64,000 bases of DNA from Pseudofabraea citricarpa (lineage: Eukaryota > Ascomycota > Leotiomycetes > Helotiales > Dermateaceae): NCBI GenBank assembly GCA_029641185.1, contig JAPWGK010000026.1:124001-188000 (forward strand). Reading direction: 5' to 3'. The position numbers and the translations under genes were made by a program. How positions within the stretch are numbered: the stretch's first letter is position 1; each line of letters begins with the position of its first letter. This document shows, one piece after another, positions 11,752-22,443 of this stretch. The notes under the pieces were generated by a model. That model was not told the origin of the DNA. It did no database searches and saw only the letters and a program-made list of their open reading frames with translations.

Positions 11752-12103
11752 TCCCGTCTTGTAGGCACTAAAAGGCGTTATATTGCGTAGAAGGTCTCTG
11801 CATTATATGATAAGCTTGATACCATTTATTAGCATTGAATTTCAAACCTTCCTCACTTGTTGCCTAACGAGAATGTTACTTGGGTTAATTAGAAGTCTCA
11901 AGACGAGTCCCACGATAACTTGCACGTGATCACAATAAAGCCACGTTCACATTTAGTGGACTCACCTTATCGTAACAATAACGTCAGTCAAGCTGTACAG
12001 ATTGCAATCCAGACTTGCACTCGGCCTTTTTCCTGGATCTCTTTCTCTTCTCGGGCAGAACGGTTCAGATAACTTTCCGAAGCTTGAAACCGTATACTTC
12101 TCC
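11752..12103. other. Intergenic region
   Basis: 3' flank of PFA3 and promoter of the E2 gene. A CACGTGATCAC motif lies near 11924-11934. An in-frame TTG at 12002 extends the next frame upstream, but there is no ATG before 12104, so this part is treated as leader. Confidence 0.5.
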
Positions 12104-13018
12104 ATGGCACCTTCCAGCCAATTCAACTCCAAATCGCCCACGATAAAGCGGATCTGTATGTTGCACCCCTCCTTGAACGATGAGCTAGCTAACCCATACC
12201 AAGTGCGCGAGGCCTCTGAATTATCTACATCACCCTCTCCAGACTACACAGCGACGCCGCTAGATTCTGATCTCTTCGAGTGGCATTTCACACTACGAGG
12301 TCCACCGTCCTCAGAATACGCAGATGGCATCTACCACGGCCGGATAGTCCTGCCACCGACGTATCCTCTCCGCCCACCTTCATTCCGCTTCCTCACTCCC
12401 TCCGGCCGATTCGAGACCAATCGCGAGATCTGCCTGAGTATCTCGGGGCATCATGAAGAGACATGGCAGCCAGCTTGGGGACTCCGGACCGCACTCGTCG
12501 CGCTGAGAAGTTTCATGGAGACGGATGCGAAAGGGCAACTCGGGGGGTTGGAATGTAGCGACGTGATCCGGAAACGCCTAGCAGGCGAGTCGCAGGCGTG
12601 GAAGTGCTCGAGCTGTGGGAAATCCAATGCCGAGATCTTGAAGGAGTGCGAGGAGGAATCGAACGGTGAGGTGAGAGAGGAGGTCGTGCCGGAAGAATTA
12701 AAGATGGGTTGGAAGGATGAGCTAGGGACGGAAAAGCCAGACACTGAGAGTGATGGGCTTGCAGAGGGCTTTGTTCCTACTGCTCCGGTGTTGCAGGAAT
12801 CAGTGCCTGCCCAGAATGTCTCTCCTCCTGCTAGACCGGCTCAGACGGTCCCTCAACCTACTTCTACTACGCAGCAGCAACAGTTTGCGCCTGTGCCCAG
12901 ACAGCAGATGCGCCCTAGGCAGTCAAACGATGGGGTCCCGATCTGGATTGATCGAACGATCGCGGGGATTGTGATATGTTTAATATTTATGGTTTTGAAA
13001 ATGTTATTTGGTTTTTAG
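12104..13018 (+). CDS. UBE2J1: Tail-anchored ubiquitin-conjugating enzyme E2, UBE2J1 type (288 aa)
   Basis: This E2 works at the ER membrane in ER-associated degradation. Translation starts at ATG 12104. An intron at 12156-12203 (GTATGT...CTAAC...AAG, 48 bp) is a multiple of three with no stop, so the unspliced frame looks continuous. Removing it restores the family sequence KRILREASEL. The UBC fold follows (FEWHFTLRGPP..., YPLRPPSFRF). The catalytic cysteine lies in NREICLSISGHHEETWQPAW; like other UBE2J enzymes it lacks the usual HPN motif. A Pro/Gln/Ser-rich linker leads to a C-terminal hydrophobic anchor (IAGIVICLIFMVLKMLF). The TWQPAW segment resembles UBE2J1 more than yeast Ubc6/UBE2J2, so the paralogue assignment is likely but not certain. 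Confidence 0.93.
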   Translation: MAPSSQFNSKSPTIKRICMLHPSLNDELANPYQVREASELSTSPSPDYTATPLDSDLFEWHFTLRGPPSSEYADGIYHGRIVLPPTYPLRPPSFRFLTPSGRFETNREICLSISGHHEETWQPAWGLRTALVALRSFMETDAKGQLGGLECSDVIRKRLAGESQAWKCSSCGKSNAEILKECEEESNGEVREEVVPEELKMGWKDELGTEKPDTESDGLAEGFVPTAPVLQESVPAQNVSPPARPAQTVPQPTSTTQQQQFAPVPRQQMRPRQSNDGVPIWIDRTIAGIVICLIFMVLKMLFGF

Positions 13019-13829
13019 GTATACGTCACTTTGGAGGTACCTGTTCTAGTGGATTGGGCGATGTGGATTGGGTGGTGTGGTTACATTCATATGAGTTCTA
13101 TTTGGAAAACTGGAGGCGTTCATCGGGTTGGGGAATAAATGTGCCATATGGCACGCGAGGTTCAGAGCTTACTTGTAGATAGATTGCATGAATCAAGCTC
13201 GGGTTTTGGTATACACTTCTTCCACTTTTAGGTCGAATCGTCGACTGAGACCCGCCATTCGTCGGTTGATTCTCTTATTGTGAGAAGTTATAAAGAACAA
13301 GGAGCTTATCAAAGCCCGCGTGAGGATATCTGTACTTGTCATGCTCTTCAGCCATATATTTGGAACGAGCAATACATACTTCCACACTTGAATTCTTATA
13401 GTAGAGAAGGCTAACCTTTCTAAAGGACCCTAATTCCTAAGCCTGATTTGCCATAAACTGATAACCTTTGCTTTACTTTGGGTTGACTTTAAATAGGTGC
13501 ATAATTACTTGACCTATTTGTATCTTACAATCACTTTTACCACCTGTTTATAGAATTATCAAGACTTCTTGTTGATTGTATAAGTTATAAAGCAGTGGAT
13601 AGTTGGGCCTAGCGGCTGATTCGGTTCTTAAGGCAGCGAAAATCTTTACAAATTACACAATTGCCGAAATCTCAAATGTCTTCTCGCTATACAACGAGAT
13701 TGAGGGCTACTATCATTGGCGATAACTCTATTGTTCCCTGTTTCATTTTATCATTTCTTCAAGAGACAAGAAAGCAAGAGGCTGAAAGGTAGGTAGATAT
13801 AAATGCTCGCTTAATATTTAATGCTGATA
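13019..13829. other. Intergenic region
   Basis: 3' flank of the E2 gene grading into AT-rich DNA left of the inverted-repeat element. No gene is supported. Confidence 0.5.
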
Positions 13830-14296
13830 TAGTCACAGGACAAAAGTATCCGTGATTTGCCGGTTTTACACCAAAATTCAGCTTAAATACTTCAAAAGTT
13901 TATATTATTACATATATCTAATTAATATAAAAATTCGATATATTAATAATTTCTAAAGATATCTTATTTTTCTATTCTTCAAAAATAAATTATCTCTTAA
14001 TATTATATTTTTATCGGGGTCTAAAGTCAGATAACTAGAAAAGATTGAAATTTAACACCTAAAATCGCTTAAAACTACTACTTTTTTAATATCCTAATCT
14101 TTAAAGCTATCTATAGAGGTTAATTTAATAGATATAATTAATTTATCTTAGTAAACTCGAGATATTATATTCGAAATAATAATATATTCTAAAATTAGAT
14201 ATACTTATAATATAATTTGGTAGAGAAACTTACTAGATATAGAGGTGAGTTTTGGTAGAAAATCGGCAAATCCCGGATACTTATGGCCTAGTACTG
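13830..14296. mobile_element. MITE-like element with about 52-bp terminal inverted repeats and TA flanks
   Basis: The left end (from 13830, TAGTCACAGGACA...) and the reverse complement of the right end (to 14296, CAGTACTAGGCCA...) align without gaps for about 52 bp. They share AGTATCCG, GATTTGCCG and ACCAAAA blocks, with roughly a dozen mismatches. Each end is bordered by TA (13828-13829 and 14297-14298), the target-site duplication of Tc1/mariner/pogo transposons, and the right end begins CAGT as many such elements do. The 360-bp interior is extremely AT-rich and has no transposase frame, so this is a non-autonomous copy. The interior's depletion in C/G could reflect repeat-induced point mutation. 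No second copy was seen in the window. Confidence 0.82.
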
Positions 14297-14872
14297 TAGC
14301 AACAGCCAAAGTTATTTCATTAAGAGTAAGTATCTAGTTCTAATAATCAGGCTTGGCCAATGCGACAATGTAGGACAATGCGGTAACCAGAAATCACGAA
14401 ACTGTTAGACTCTATTTTAAGAGCGACTTAAAATAAACGTATTAAATGGACCAGAATCTGAGATCAAATTATTATAGAAACAGAAACTGGTATAACATCT
14501 TATAGGGATGACTTGTAAGCGCAAGGGAATCCTCAATATTAATTGAAATTCAAAGAGATATAACAAATTCTACTACGACTTGCGGTGTTATTAAAGACTC
14601 TTCTACTTTATCCTTCCAATATCTGGTGTCACCTACTTTGTAGATATCATACATAAGTCTGACCTTGAAACACCGAGCAGCTCCCTGGTTATAGATTACT
14701 CTGAATAGCTAACACCTGCACTTAACTTCGCATCAAGAGTTTCATAGAATTCAGAAGGTAGGTGTAGCCCTCTCTGGCCACATATCATGGACAAGAATGT
14801 GAACATTACAATATTCAAAATAATCGAAAGTTGGTTCGTGCTAGATTGAAGTTACTTTTGATTTGCTAGACT
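14297..14872. other. AT-rich intergenic region
   Basis: 3' flank of UTP13. No gene, tRNA or further element end is visible. Confidence 0.5.
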
Positions 14873-17716
14873 TTATACCATAATTGTATCCTGCTCAAGT
14901 TCTCCGTTCCCAACCAACCCAGTCATACCATCATCCTCAGCTGAGAATCCAAGACCATCCATCTCACGCAAGGTGTATTCAACGAGGTAGCTCTCATCCA
15001 CCAACTCTTCCATTCTTTTGTAATGTCTCTCTGTGTAGACTCTCAATGCGTCGAGAATCTCCTTCAAGCTCCGCGAACCCTGGCCGCCTTTTACTTTCAA
15101 ATTTGAAAGTCGACTAGCTGGGTAACTTTTCACTAAAGTCCACAAGATGCGTTGTGATATGGGGGCCGTCCGAGCATTCGTGTTCCAATCTCGAAGGCGG
15201 AGGAGTAAAGTGAATATTTGCTCATCAGACAAGGTCGCGAGAACTTCATCGACGGCCTTGAGACCACAAAGATTGTCCATTTCGGAAGGATTCGATTCCA
15301 CCACCGTTTTGAAGAGCGAGAAGAGCCTCGCAGGATGATTAAGCTGAAGAGCCAAAGTGATTGCAGATCTATAAGAGCCAGAATGTATGTAGTTCTGTAA
15401 TTCTTGTTCCTGCTCAACTAGTTGAGTAGCCGCGGCTGTTGTAGCTGCGGCAGTCGACGAAGTTGTGTCTTTCCAAAAGGTCACCGTGGAATCTCCACTT
15501 CCGGAGACGATCATATTGGTGGCTGGATGAATAGTAAGGGCCCATACACGATCTTCGTGATTATCGAGTGTAGTCTCGAGCTCTCCTGTGTTTGCGTCCC
15601 AAACCTTGACCAATCCATCGCCTCCAGCACTTGCAACCTGAATATGCTTCTTGTTACGATCTTCAGGCTTAGGTATATTAAGCCAGGCGACTTTTAGAAC
15701 ACTATTAGTGTGGCCTTCAAAAGTTTTGACACAGCTATAATCTGAAAGGCTCCATATTTTGACTGTTTTGTCACCACTTCCTGTCAGAATCAGGCCTTTA
15801 CCAGCGGCAGGTCCACTGTCACCAATGATGGATGGTGTTTCCTTCGGTGCAAATTTTACAGACCAAACACCTCTTCTGTGACCACGAAGCACTCCTTGGA
15901 CTTCACCTTCTTCTACCGACCAGATTTTGACGGTACGGTCCTGAGATGCTGAAGCAAATAGCTGGGAGTTGTGATTGACATCCAGTGCATTGATGTCCTT
16001 CTCGTGTGCTTTTCTTGTGTACAGTGCTCGTGGAGCTTTACGGGCGTTTGAGCCTTCTGTACGAGATATGTCCCAGCGCTTGATAGTCTGATCTTGTGAA
16101 CCAGTCAACATGAACGCAGGAGGGTGATCAAGTGGAGTCTGAAAAGCAGACGAACCATCACTCGGTGGTGAACGAGGCAGCGAGATAGCTCCAAGAGATT
16201 CAGCATGACCTGTAAATGTTGTGTGACAAGTGAACGAGGAATTCTTCGGGTCGATGCGCCACAATTTAGCGGTATTATCCTTTGCACCAGTAGCAATCCA
16301 GTGGCCAGACCAATCGATATCTAAACAAATAATAATGTCTTCATGGCCTTTGAGTTGTGCAACGTCGGCGCCGAAGTAGTCATTTGTTTCAGTGCTTTCA
16401 TCTGCCTGAGCAAGAGATACGATTCGAATCTCTTCGGAGTTGGTTGCTAATGCTAACAACGACCTGTCTGGTAGAAGATAGCCCAAGTCAATAATTTCGT
16501 CATGAGTTCCAGATATTCTCTTCAATTGTGGAAGCGGTGAAATAGTTGCGTTGACTGATGTGGTCTTCAAGAGTGAAGTTGAATGTAAAATAAGAGTGTG
16601 ATCCGCTTGTATGGACAGAATGAATGGCAATTCGGGGAAAGTTATTGAGCTGACGATGGCATCCCCTTCACCCTTTGAAGTTTGTGACTGTGTGACTTCC
16701 CGTCCATTATCGGTCTGCCAAAGCCTAATGTTGCCATTTGCTCCTCCGGTGTAGGTAAAGTTGCCGGACTGGACAAATCCTGCCGTTTCAACTTCCTCCA
16801 GGACTGGAACTACCTTTCTGACCTTCCACGTTCTTGCATCCCACCACATGATTGTTTTATCTCTACTACCAGTGAGTAGTGCATTCTCATCCGGTGAATA
16901 GTCCAAGGCCTGGACATCAGACACATGTGAGTCTAATACCGAGGCGCAATTTCGTTTGTATAAGTCCCAGATTCTGACCTTTCCATCCTGACTACCAGAT
17001 GCAAGTCTGAATCCCTTTGCTGCCTCGTTTGCCGTGCCTTCATCTTCCTCGTCATCTCTTCTTCGGCTCTTCTTTCGGTTTCGGGCAGAAATTCCAACCT
17101 CCTCTTCTCGACTTGATGCAACTAGCTCAAAGAAGTGTAGCGCTGAGATTAGGACGTTGGGTCCGCGAAATGTGTGAGTGATATATCCCCCACCAATATC
17201 CCAGACCTTCACCACACCATCTGCAGCACCAGTGGCTAGTAGAGTGCTCGTTTGATCGACCGCAAGTACTATCACAGGCGTGGTATGGGGCTTAAGGGTT
17301 CTTAGTAGCTCGTATGTAATTGTGAATGCAGAAGACGGCGAAGGCTTGAGCGAGTATATGCGCATCGATAAGGACCGAGAGCAGATTATAAGATGTGAGG
17401 CCGAGGGGGTCACTGATAAAGTTAGATGGTTGAATGGTGTTGGAGGGGTAGGCGCAGCTTACGAGTTAAGGTTGAGATTACCTCTCCATCCTGGGTCTGA
17501 GGTTAGCCAAAAACAAGAAATAGGCCGAATATACTGTACTCCTTCAATTTTTGCCAGTTGTCTTCCAGTATGCAGATCTGTTAATAGCGCATCTTCGCCC
17601 AGTGTGGTCGCAAGAATGCGCCCCGTTTGGTCAAGAGCCACACTTCCTCCGGTATATATTGGCTGTATGGTATTCTCGGGATCGAATGTCGTCTGGTATG
17701 GCGCTTTGTTTGCCAT
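14873..17716 (-). CDS. UTP13: U3 snoRNP / small-subunit processome WD40 protein UTP13
   Basis: Utp13 is a nucleolar UtpB-complex subunit needed for 18S rRNA maturation (TBL3 in animals). Exons (minus) are 17716-17540, a 28-nt micro-exon 17490-17463, and 17412-14873, giving 914 aa. Tandem acceptors six bases apart make the micro-exon start ambiguous: including ACCCAG adds Thr-Gln in frame. Many WD repeats are visible (GAADGVVKVWD, GSQDGKVRIWD, GSRDKTIMWWD, GAKDNTAKLW, GSQDQTIKRWD, ASQDRTVKIW, GSGDKTVKIW, GGDGLVKVWD, GSGDSTVTFW), consistent with two propellers. The last 130 residues form the all-helical Utp13 C-terminal domain (EQELQNYIHSGSYRSAI...). An acidic/basic insertion with a nuclear-signal-like RNRKKSRRRDDEE lies in the first propeller. 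Length and order match the family. Confidence 0.95.
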
Positions 17717-17983
17717 GATGTGGTAAAGCAACGTCTCTTTGACGATGTTAATGATTCAATGGTGTTGAAGGCACTTCTTCAGCCAAAAATTTAATTTTTT
17801 AGCCAAGACCTCGGAGCACTTGGGCGCGATTAAGCTTAAATTTTAGCGGCCCCGTCAAGTCAACGCGACCGTCATCCAAGCTCCAAACTCCGAGCTCACC
17901 CTGTCTCTGCACAACTCTGCAGTATGCGGGCAGTATAAACCCTTGACCGAGACTCATCGTTCTATCCTTCCAAGCTATAGGCT

Positions 17984-19680
17984 ATGGGTAGGCTACAGTC
18001 ACTCACGGCTGCGGCTCTGGTAAGTATTTTTCCTTGATTGATCTTCCTTTGATGGTAGCGCTGACGAATAGCAAGGGTCGCTCGCCATTTGAGGATGAGG
18101 TTATTTACACTGCTGCCGAATCCAGCGCGCGTCCCAGTGTCCAGCTCTACGATGAGAATGGTCGGCCCGTCAATCCAGAGACAAAACGAAGACAGCGGGA
18201 ACAAACACGAGCCTCCAATGAAGTGATGCAAGCCACTGGTGTTGTTGAGGAGTCTTCGGTCACAAAGGCTAAGGAGAAAGCATTGAAAGAAGCCGAAGAA
18301 AAGGAAACCCTCACAGGCCTGCGGTTATTGGAGTTTGGTCGAGTCTCATTAGTCGGAGGCGTTTGGGGTGTTCTTGGGCTGAGGAGACGGATTATGGTGA
18401 GGATCTATCATGCTTCTACATAATTACTGACTGATGTTCAACAGCTTTATAAACCTTATGCCGAGATGTCTTTTCTCGAAATACTGAGGCGGGAACGAGA
18501 TTTGAGCCCTTCATCGTTTATGTTTGCTGGGTTGCCCACGGTTATGGCATACCACGTTTCGGACTGGGCTGGATTCATATTCCAATTGCTCGTGGAAGGA
18601 AATTTTGACGAGGAAGATGATTCTCTATCTACACAACAGGTCACTGTGCGAAATGCCATACTTCGGTCGTAAGTACGCGCTACCTAATTATATAACTAAT
18701 GCTCACAATTTAGGATCGATGTCATATCTTGTTATGCTACGCTTCATTTTCGGATGTTTGCGATTCTGCAACAACTGGGCTTGATCTCCACAGTGCGCCT
18801 TCTGCCCAAGCTCAAGTATTTCATACCATTTACGGCCGAGTCACCATTAAAAATCGTCCGGCCCTCGTCTCTCACTATTCCGGCAGTTTCTACCTCAGCA
18901 GCTATATTATTGGGGTCAGCTGCCCCTATGGCAGTCATATTTGGTCACGCAAAGATAAAATTTTGGGTTGCACGTTATGTAAATGCCATCATATACAAGA
19001 ACCTTCCGCGTCCCAGCAAGATTTCAAGGGAGGATCGCCGAGGATCGAGGACGTATTGGGACTCAGAACATCCATCGTCCTCAAATGAGCCAAGAGGGTC
19101 ATCACGAGGGGAGGATGAGCCAACCCTAAGAGCTCTTGAGGGCCGTTCTTCTCACAGCCGATCAAATAGCCAGAATGCGGACGTCGATTTCGAACCTGAT
19201 TCTAGTGATGACGAAGATGGCGAAATGACGCATGCAACACTCATCAGTTTTGATGTCGAGGCTACTGATACAATCGAAAATTCTATGGGCTCTGCTGGAT
19301 CCTGGTCAGCTGAACTGAGAAGTGCCAATGAGCCTAAGCCTTCGTCGCATGTCGCATACCGAGTGACGGCGCTCACCATGCTTCCAGCTTTCCTTGCTGC
19401 AGAAGGTCTTAGTGAAATCGTGGCTGGGATGGCTCTTCTACCTTTGGAAGCCATCATGGTAAGGTTCATTGGTAGAGCAGCAAGGCAGAGTGCCGGCCTG
19501 GATGTTTCAGATCTCTATCCAGCGATACCTCTAATCCCGTCTTTGAGCAAGATGCTCTCAGCATTTGCCATTCAATTGGTAGTTGCGGGGACTATATGGA
19601 CAACAACGGCATTTGCGGCTCAGGTCCTCGGTTCTGCTCAAAAAGATAACATCGACCTGGATTCTGATTCCGAACCGTGA
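17984..19680 (+). CDS. Fungal multi-pass membrane protein, function unknown (515 aa)
   Basis: Proposed exons are 17984-18019, 18076-18396, 18445-18668 and 18714-19680 (515 aa). Intron 1 uses an AAG acceptor (18073-18075); the nearby TAG would put the frame out of phase. The N terminus is MGRLQSLTAAAL, followed by a hydrophilic region with an Ala/Lys/Glu-rich helix. Hydrophobic stretches follow at the exon 2/3 border (VSLVGGVWGVLGL), around FMFAGLPTVMAYHVSDWAGF, in exon 4 (IPAVSTSAAILLGSAAPMAVIF), and two near the C terminus (LPAFLAAEGLSEIVAGMALL, LVVAGTIWTTTAFAAQVL). A Ser/Asp-rich cytosolic loop separates the halves and the tail is acidic. I do not recognise a named family; proteins with this layout appear conserved across Pezizomycotina. 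Confidence 0.78.
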
Positions 19681-20538
19681 TGATATAGAAATGGACACTC
19701 AGCTACATGCATCTAGTTGAGTATCTCAACGACGAACTGAATGCCAATGTGCCATCAAGAATGATCCATAGCAATTTTGGAAGCTCTTTAAAAGAACTAG
19801 GAGTTTGTGGCAAGTGGCAAAAGACCTTGGCGCAAAGCAAAAACTGGCAACACTCCCGAAGCAACGGGGCGTTGGTGGAAGCTGCGGAATAACATCATAA
19901 AAGTCTGTCACTTTGCACTAAAGGACACAAAATATAAGAACGCCCCCGCGACATGGTTGACAGCAAGTTTTGGTCTAAAGCTCAAAACATCTCAAGTCTA
20001 CTGGACTATTTTCCTGCACAGCGAATCGATAGGCAATATGCTACCAGGTATTATCTGATGTGCAAGGTAACCGTAGATGTCATTGAGCCAACGTTGTTGC
20101 GCCGAGCCAGACCTGAGAACCAATTTGAAAAATAATCTCACCGCTACATAGGCAGTCACACAAAAACAAAAATACATGCACTTATAAGAATTTTAGCCGC
20201 AAGTGAATATTCAAACAGCACAAAACACTGGCGAAAGCCAAACGGCATGAAGTCGCCGCAGTTCTCAGTTTCAATAGCATCGGCTTTACATACTGTCCTG
20301 GTGGATCCTCCAGCGCTTATCTCTGGCGATCGTTTCTTATCGGAACCGCGGCCACGGTGGGAGGATATTTACGAAAGTACCTGCAGTGGCTCGTCTGGCT
20401 CTCCACCTTCTGTCACATGGACATTGAACTTGTCAAGATCGAGTTTGAGGCACAAACGGCTGCAAAACCAAACCTCCATATCTCGCAAATGCATATTAAT
20501 ATGTGCGCCGCGTTGTAATTGCAACATTCTCTTGCAGC
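19681..20538. other. Intergenic region
   Basis: 3' flank of the membrane-protein gene and promoter/leader of the Zn2Cys6 gene. No supported frame or strong repeat was seen. Confidence 0.5.
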
Positions 20539-22416
20539 ATGGCAGATCACCGTACAACAACAGGCTGCTGGACGTGCCGGCTTCGGAAGAAAAAATGCGA
20601 CGAAGGCCTCCCGGGATGCGATAGATGCGTTTCGCACGGTCTGATATGTCATGGCTATGGAATCAAGCCGGACTGGATGGATAAAGGCGAAAAGGAAAAG
20701 GCTGAACGCCATAATGTCAAGTCCATTGTTCGATACCATGCAAGTCTAAAACGCGTCGCAAAATCGCGAGCCATTAATCAGTCTCGCTCGAATTCAGACC
20801 AACATGAGAACCTAAACCGCCCTGGACTTGATCAACTCGCCATCAGTAGTGTACCAATAACACTGTTGGCATCCGCACCAACTGCTTCTTTGGATGCTCG
20901 TCGGAATGAAAGCCATCACCATGCAACGGCAATGCCACCCACGGCTTTGGAGAACAGGAGAGACTGCACACCATCGAGTGAGAGCGCAACAAGTTGTGCA
21001 TCTCCACTTATGCCAGCCGGCTCAAGGGATGGTTCATTTTCATCTTTGGGACCTCTGATCTCATCCACAAAGACGGAGTTTGCCCAGAAAGATTATTTAG
21101 GAAGACCAATTCAGCCACACCAACCACCTACCGATGCTACGGAGCTTGAGTTAAATGGAGCTTTATTTCCGTCCGCGTTATCAGATCGTGAAGCCTCGCT
21201 TCTGATGCATTATTTCGATAGAGTCTTTCCACTTCAATATCGATTTTACAGTCCATCTGAGGCCGAGAATGGACGAGGCTGGTTACTTGCACTGTTGACG
21301 CGGACAAAACCATTATACCATGCGGCACTAAGCCTAAGTGCTCTTCATCTTCAAGTGCTTCAGCAAATCCGCGAGAGCGAGAGTCAGACAGGTGTGAAGA
21401 GTGAGATAACGGAGCTATATGAGCATCATGAAGTGGCCCTGCACGAGCTCAGTCGATTTATACAGCTTGCCGAAGAATATGATGATGTGAAAAGAAAGGT
21501 ACAAATACTAGCTTGCATAGTTCAGTTTATTTCATTTGAACTATTCAAAGGCGGCACTTATAACTGGCAGCTTCATCTACAAGCAGCAACTTCAATTTCA
21601 TCCGGCCTCATTACTCACCTGCTCCCAAGAGATGGATTTGTTTCCCCTGTTACTCTGGATACTACAGGGACTGCTATCACATTCATGTGTGGGGTTGTCT
21701 TATGGATGGACACTCTCTCAACAATTACAACCGAGAAGAGATCCTTACTGTATAACCACCAAGAAAAGATATTGACCATGACGCAAATGGACACAATTAC
21801 AGGCTGCCGAAACTGGGTTATCACATCCATCAATGAAATCAGCAACCTTGCCGAAAGAAAGTCGGAGGCTACAACCAACAGCCAGGAGATGTTGCGAGTT
21901 TCCAACTGCGCGCAGCAGCTAAGACACGAGATTGAAGTTAGGCTGAAGGAAACGGAGGCTGAGGGAGCCAGCATTACTGGCAATCAAACTTCTCGAAGTG
22001 CTGCCGAGTCTACGCGTCATTTGGCATGTGTCAGGACTCGCGCATATGCAGCCGCCGCAATCATATATCTAGAGGTGATAATATGTGATGGGCGACCAAC
22101 TTCGCCTGATATTCAGTCTGCTGTCCAGCAATCTATTACATCAATGAAGGAAATACCAGAACCAGAAATGATTCGCGGGTTCATGTGGCCCCTCGTGATC
22201 GCAGGCTGCATGGCAAAGCGAGAAGAACGAGCTTTTTTTGAAAACATGATTCTTAGCAGTGGTAAAGCTGGTATGGTACTTGGCAACTCTTCACAGAGCC
22301 TGGCTATACTTAAGAAATGCTGGGAGCTACAGGAGATAAAACAGGAAGACTCAGACAATTATCCCGATTGGAGACGTGCCATGAAAGATCTTGGCTCGCA
22401 TGTTTTACTTGTGTGA
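20539..22416 (+). CDS. Zn2Cys6 transcription factor, acr-2-like (625 aa)
   Basis: Intronless frame from ATG 20539; the frame upstream starts only at a GTG. The DNA-binding domain is at the extreme N terminus: Cys10, 13, 20, 27, 30 and 37 (CWTCRLRKKKC...CDRCVSHGLIC), the CX2CX6CX6CX2CX6C Zn2Cys6 pattern, followed by GYGIKPDWM. That sequence matches the group named after Neurospora acriflavine-sensitivity control protein acr-2. The C-terminal two thirds fit the fungal-specific regulatory domain 2 (MHYFDRVFPLQYRFY, LQAATSISS, SFELFKGGTYNWQLHL). The linker is Ser/Ala/Pro-rich. It converges on the amidase gene with only 27 bp between the stop codons, and may regulate some nearby genes, but its target is not shown by the sequence. 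Confidence 0.93.
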   Translation: MADHRTTTGCWTCRLRKKKCDEGLPGCDRCVSHGLICHGYGIKPDWMDKGEKEKAERHNVKSIVRYHASLKRVAKSRAINQSRSNSDQHENLNRPGLDQLAISSVPITLLASAPTASLDARRNESHHHATAMPPTALENRRDCTPSSESATSCASPLMPAGSRDGSFSSLGPLISSTKTEFAQKDYLGRPIQPHQPPTDATELELNGALFPSALSDREASLLMHYFDRVFPLQYRFYSPSEAENGRGWLLALLTRTKPLYHAALSLSALHLQVLQQIRESESQTGVKSEITELYEHHEVALHELSRFIQLAEEYDDVKRKVQILACIVQFISFELFKGGTYNWQLHLQAATSISSGLITHLLPRDGFVSPVTLDTTGTAITFMCGVVLWMDTLSTITTEKRSLLYNHQEKILTMTQMDTITGCRNWVITSINEISNLAERKSEATTNSQEMLRVSNCAQQLRHEIEVRLKETEAEGASITGNQTSRSAAESTRHLACVRTRAYAAAAIIYLEVIICDGRPTSPDIQSAVQQSITSMKEIPEPEMIRGFMWPLVIAGCMAKREERAFFENMILSSGKAGMVLGNSSQSLAILKKCWELQEIKQEDSDNYPDWRRAMKDLGSHVLLV

Positions 22417-22443
22417 AATTCTAATTTCTACTTCTGGATATTC

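Noticed and set aside
20503..20538. Upstream extension of the Zn2Cys6 frame
   Set aside because: It begins with GTG; the ATG at 20539 precedes the zinc cluster by nine residues, as in homologues.
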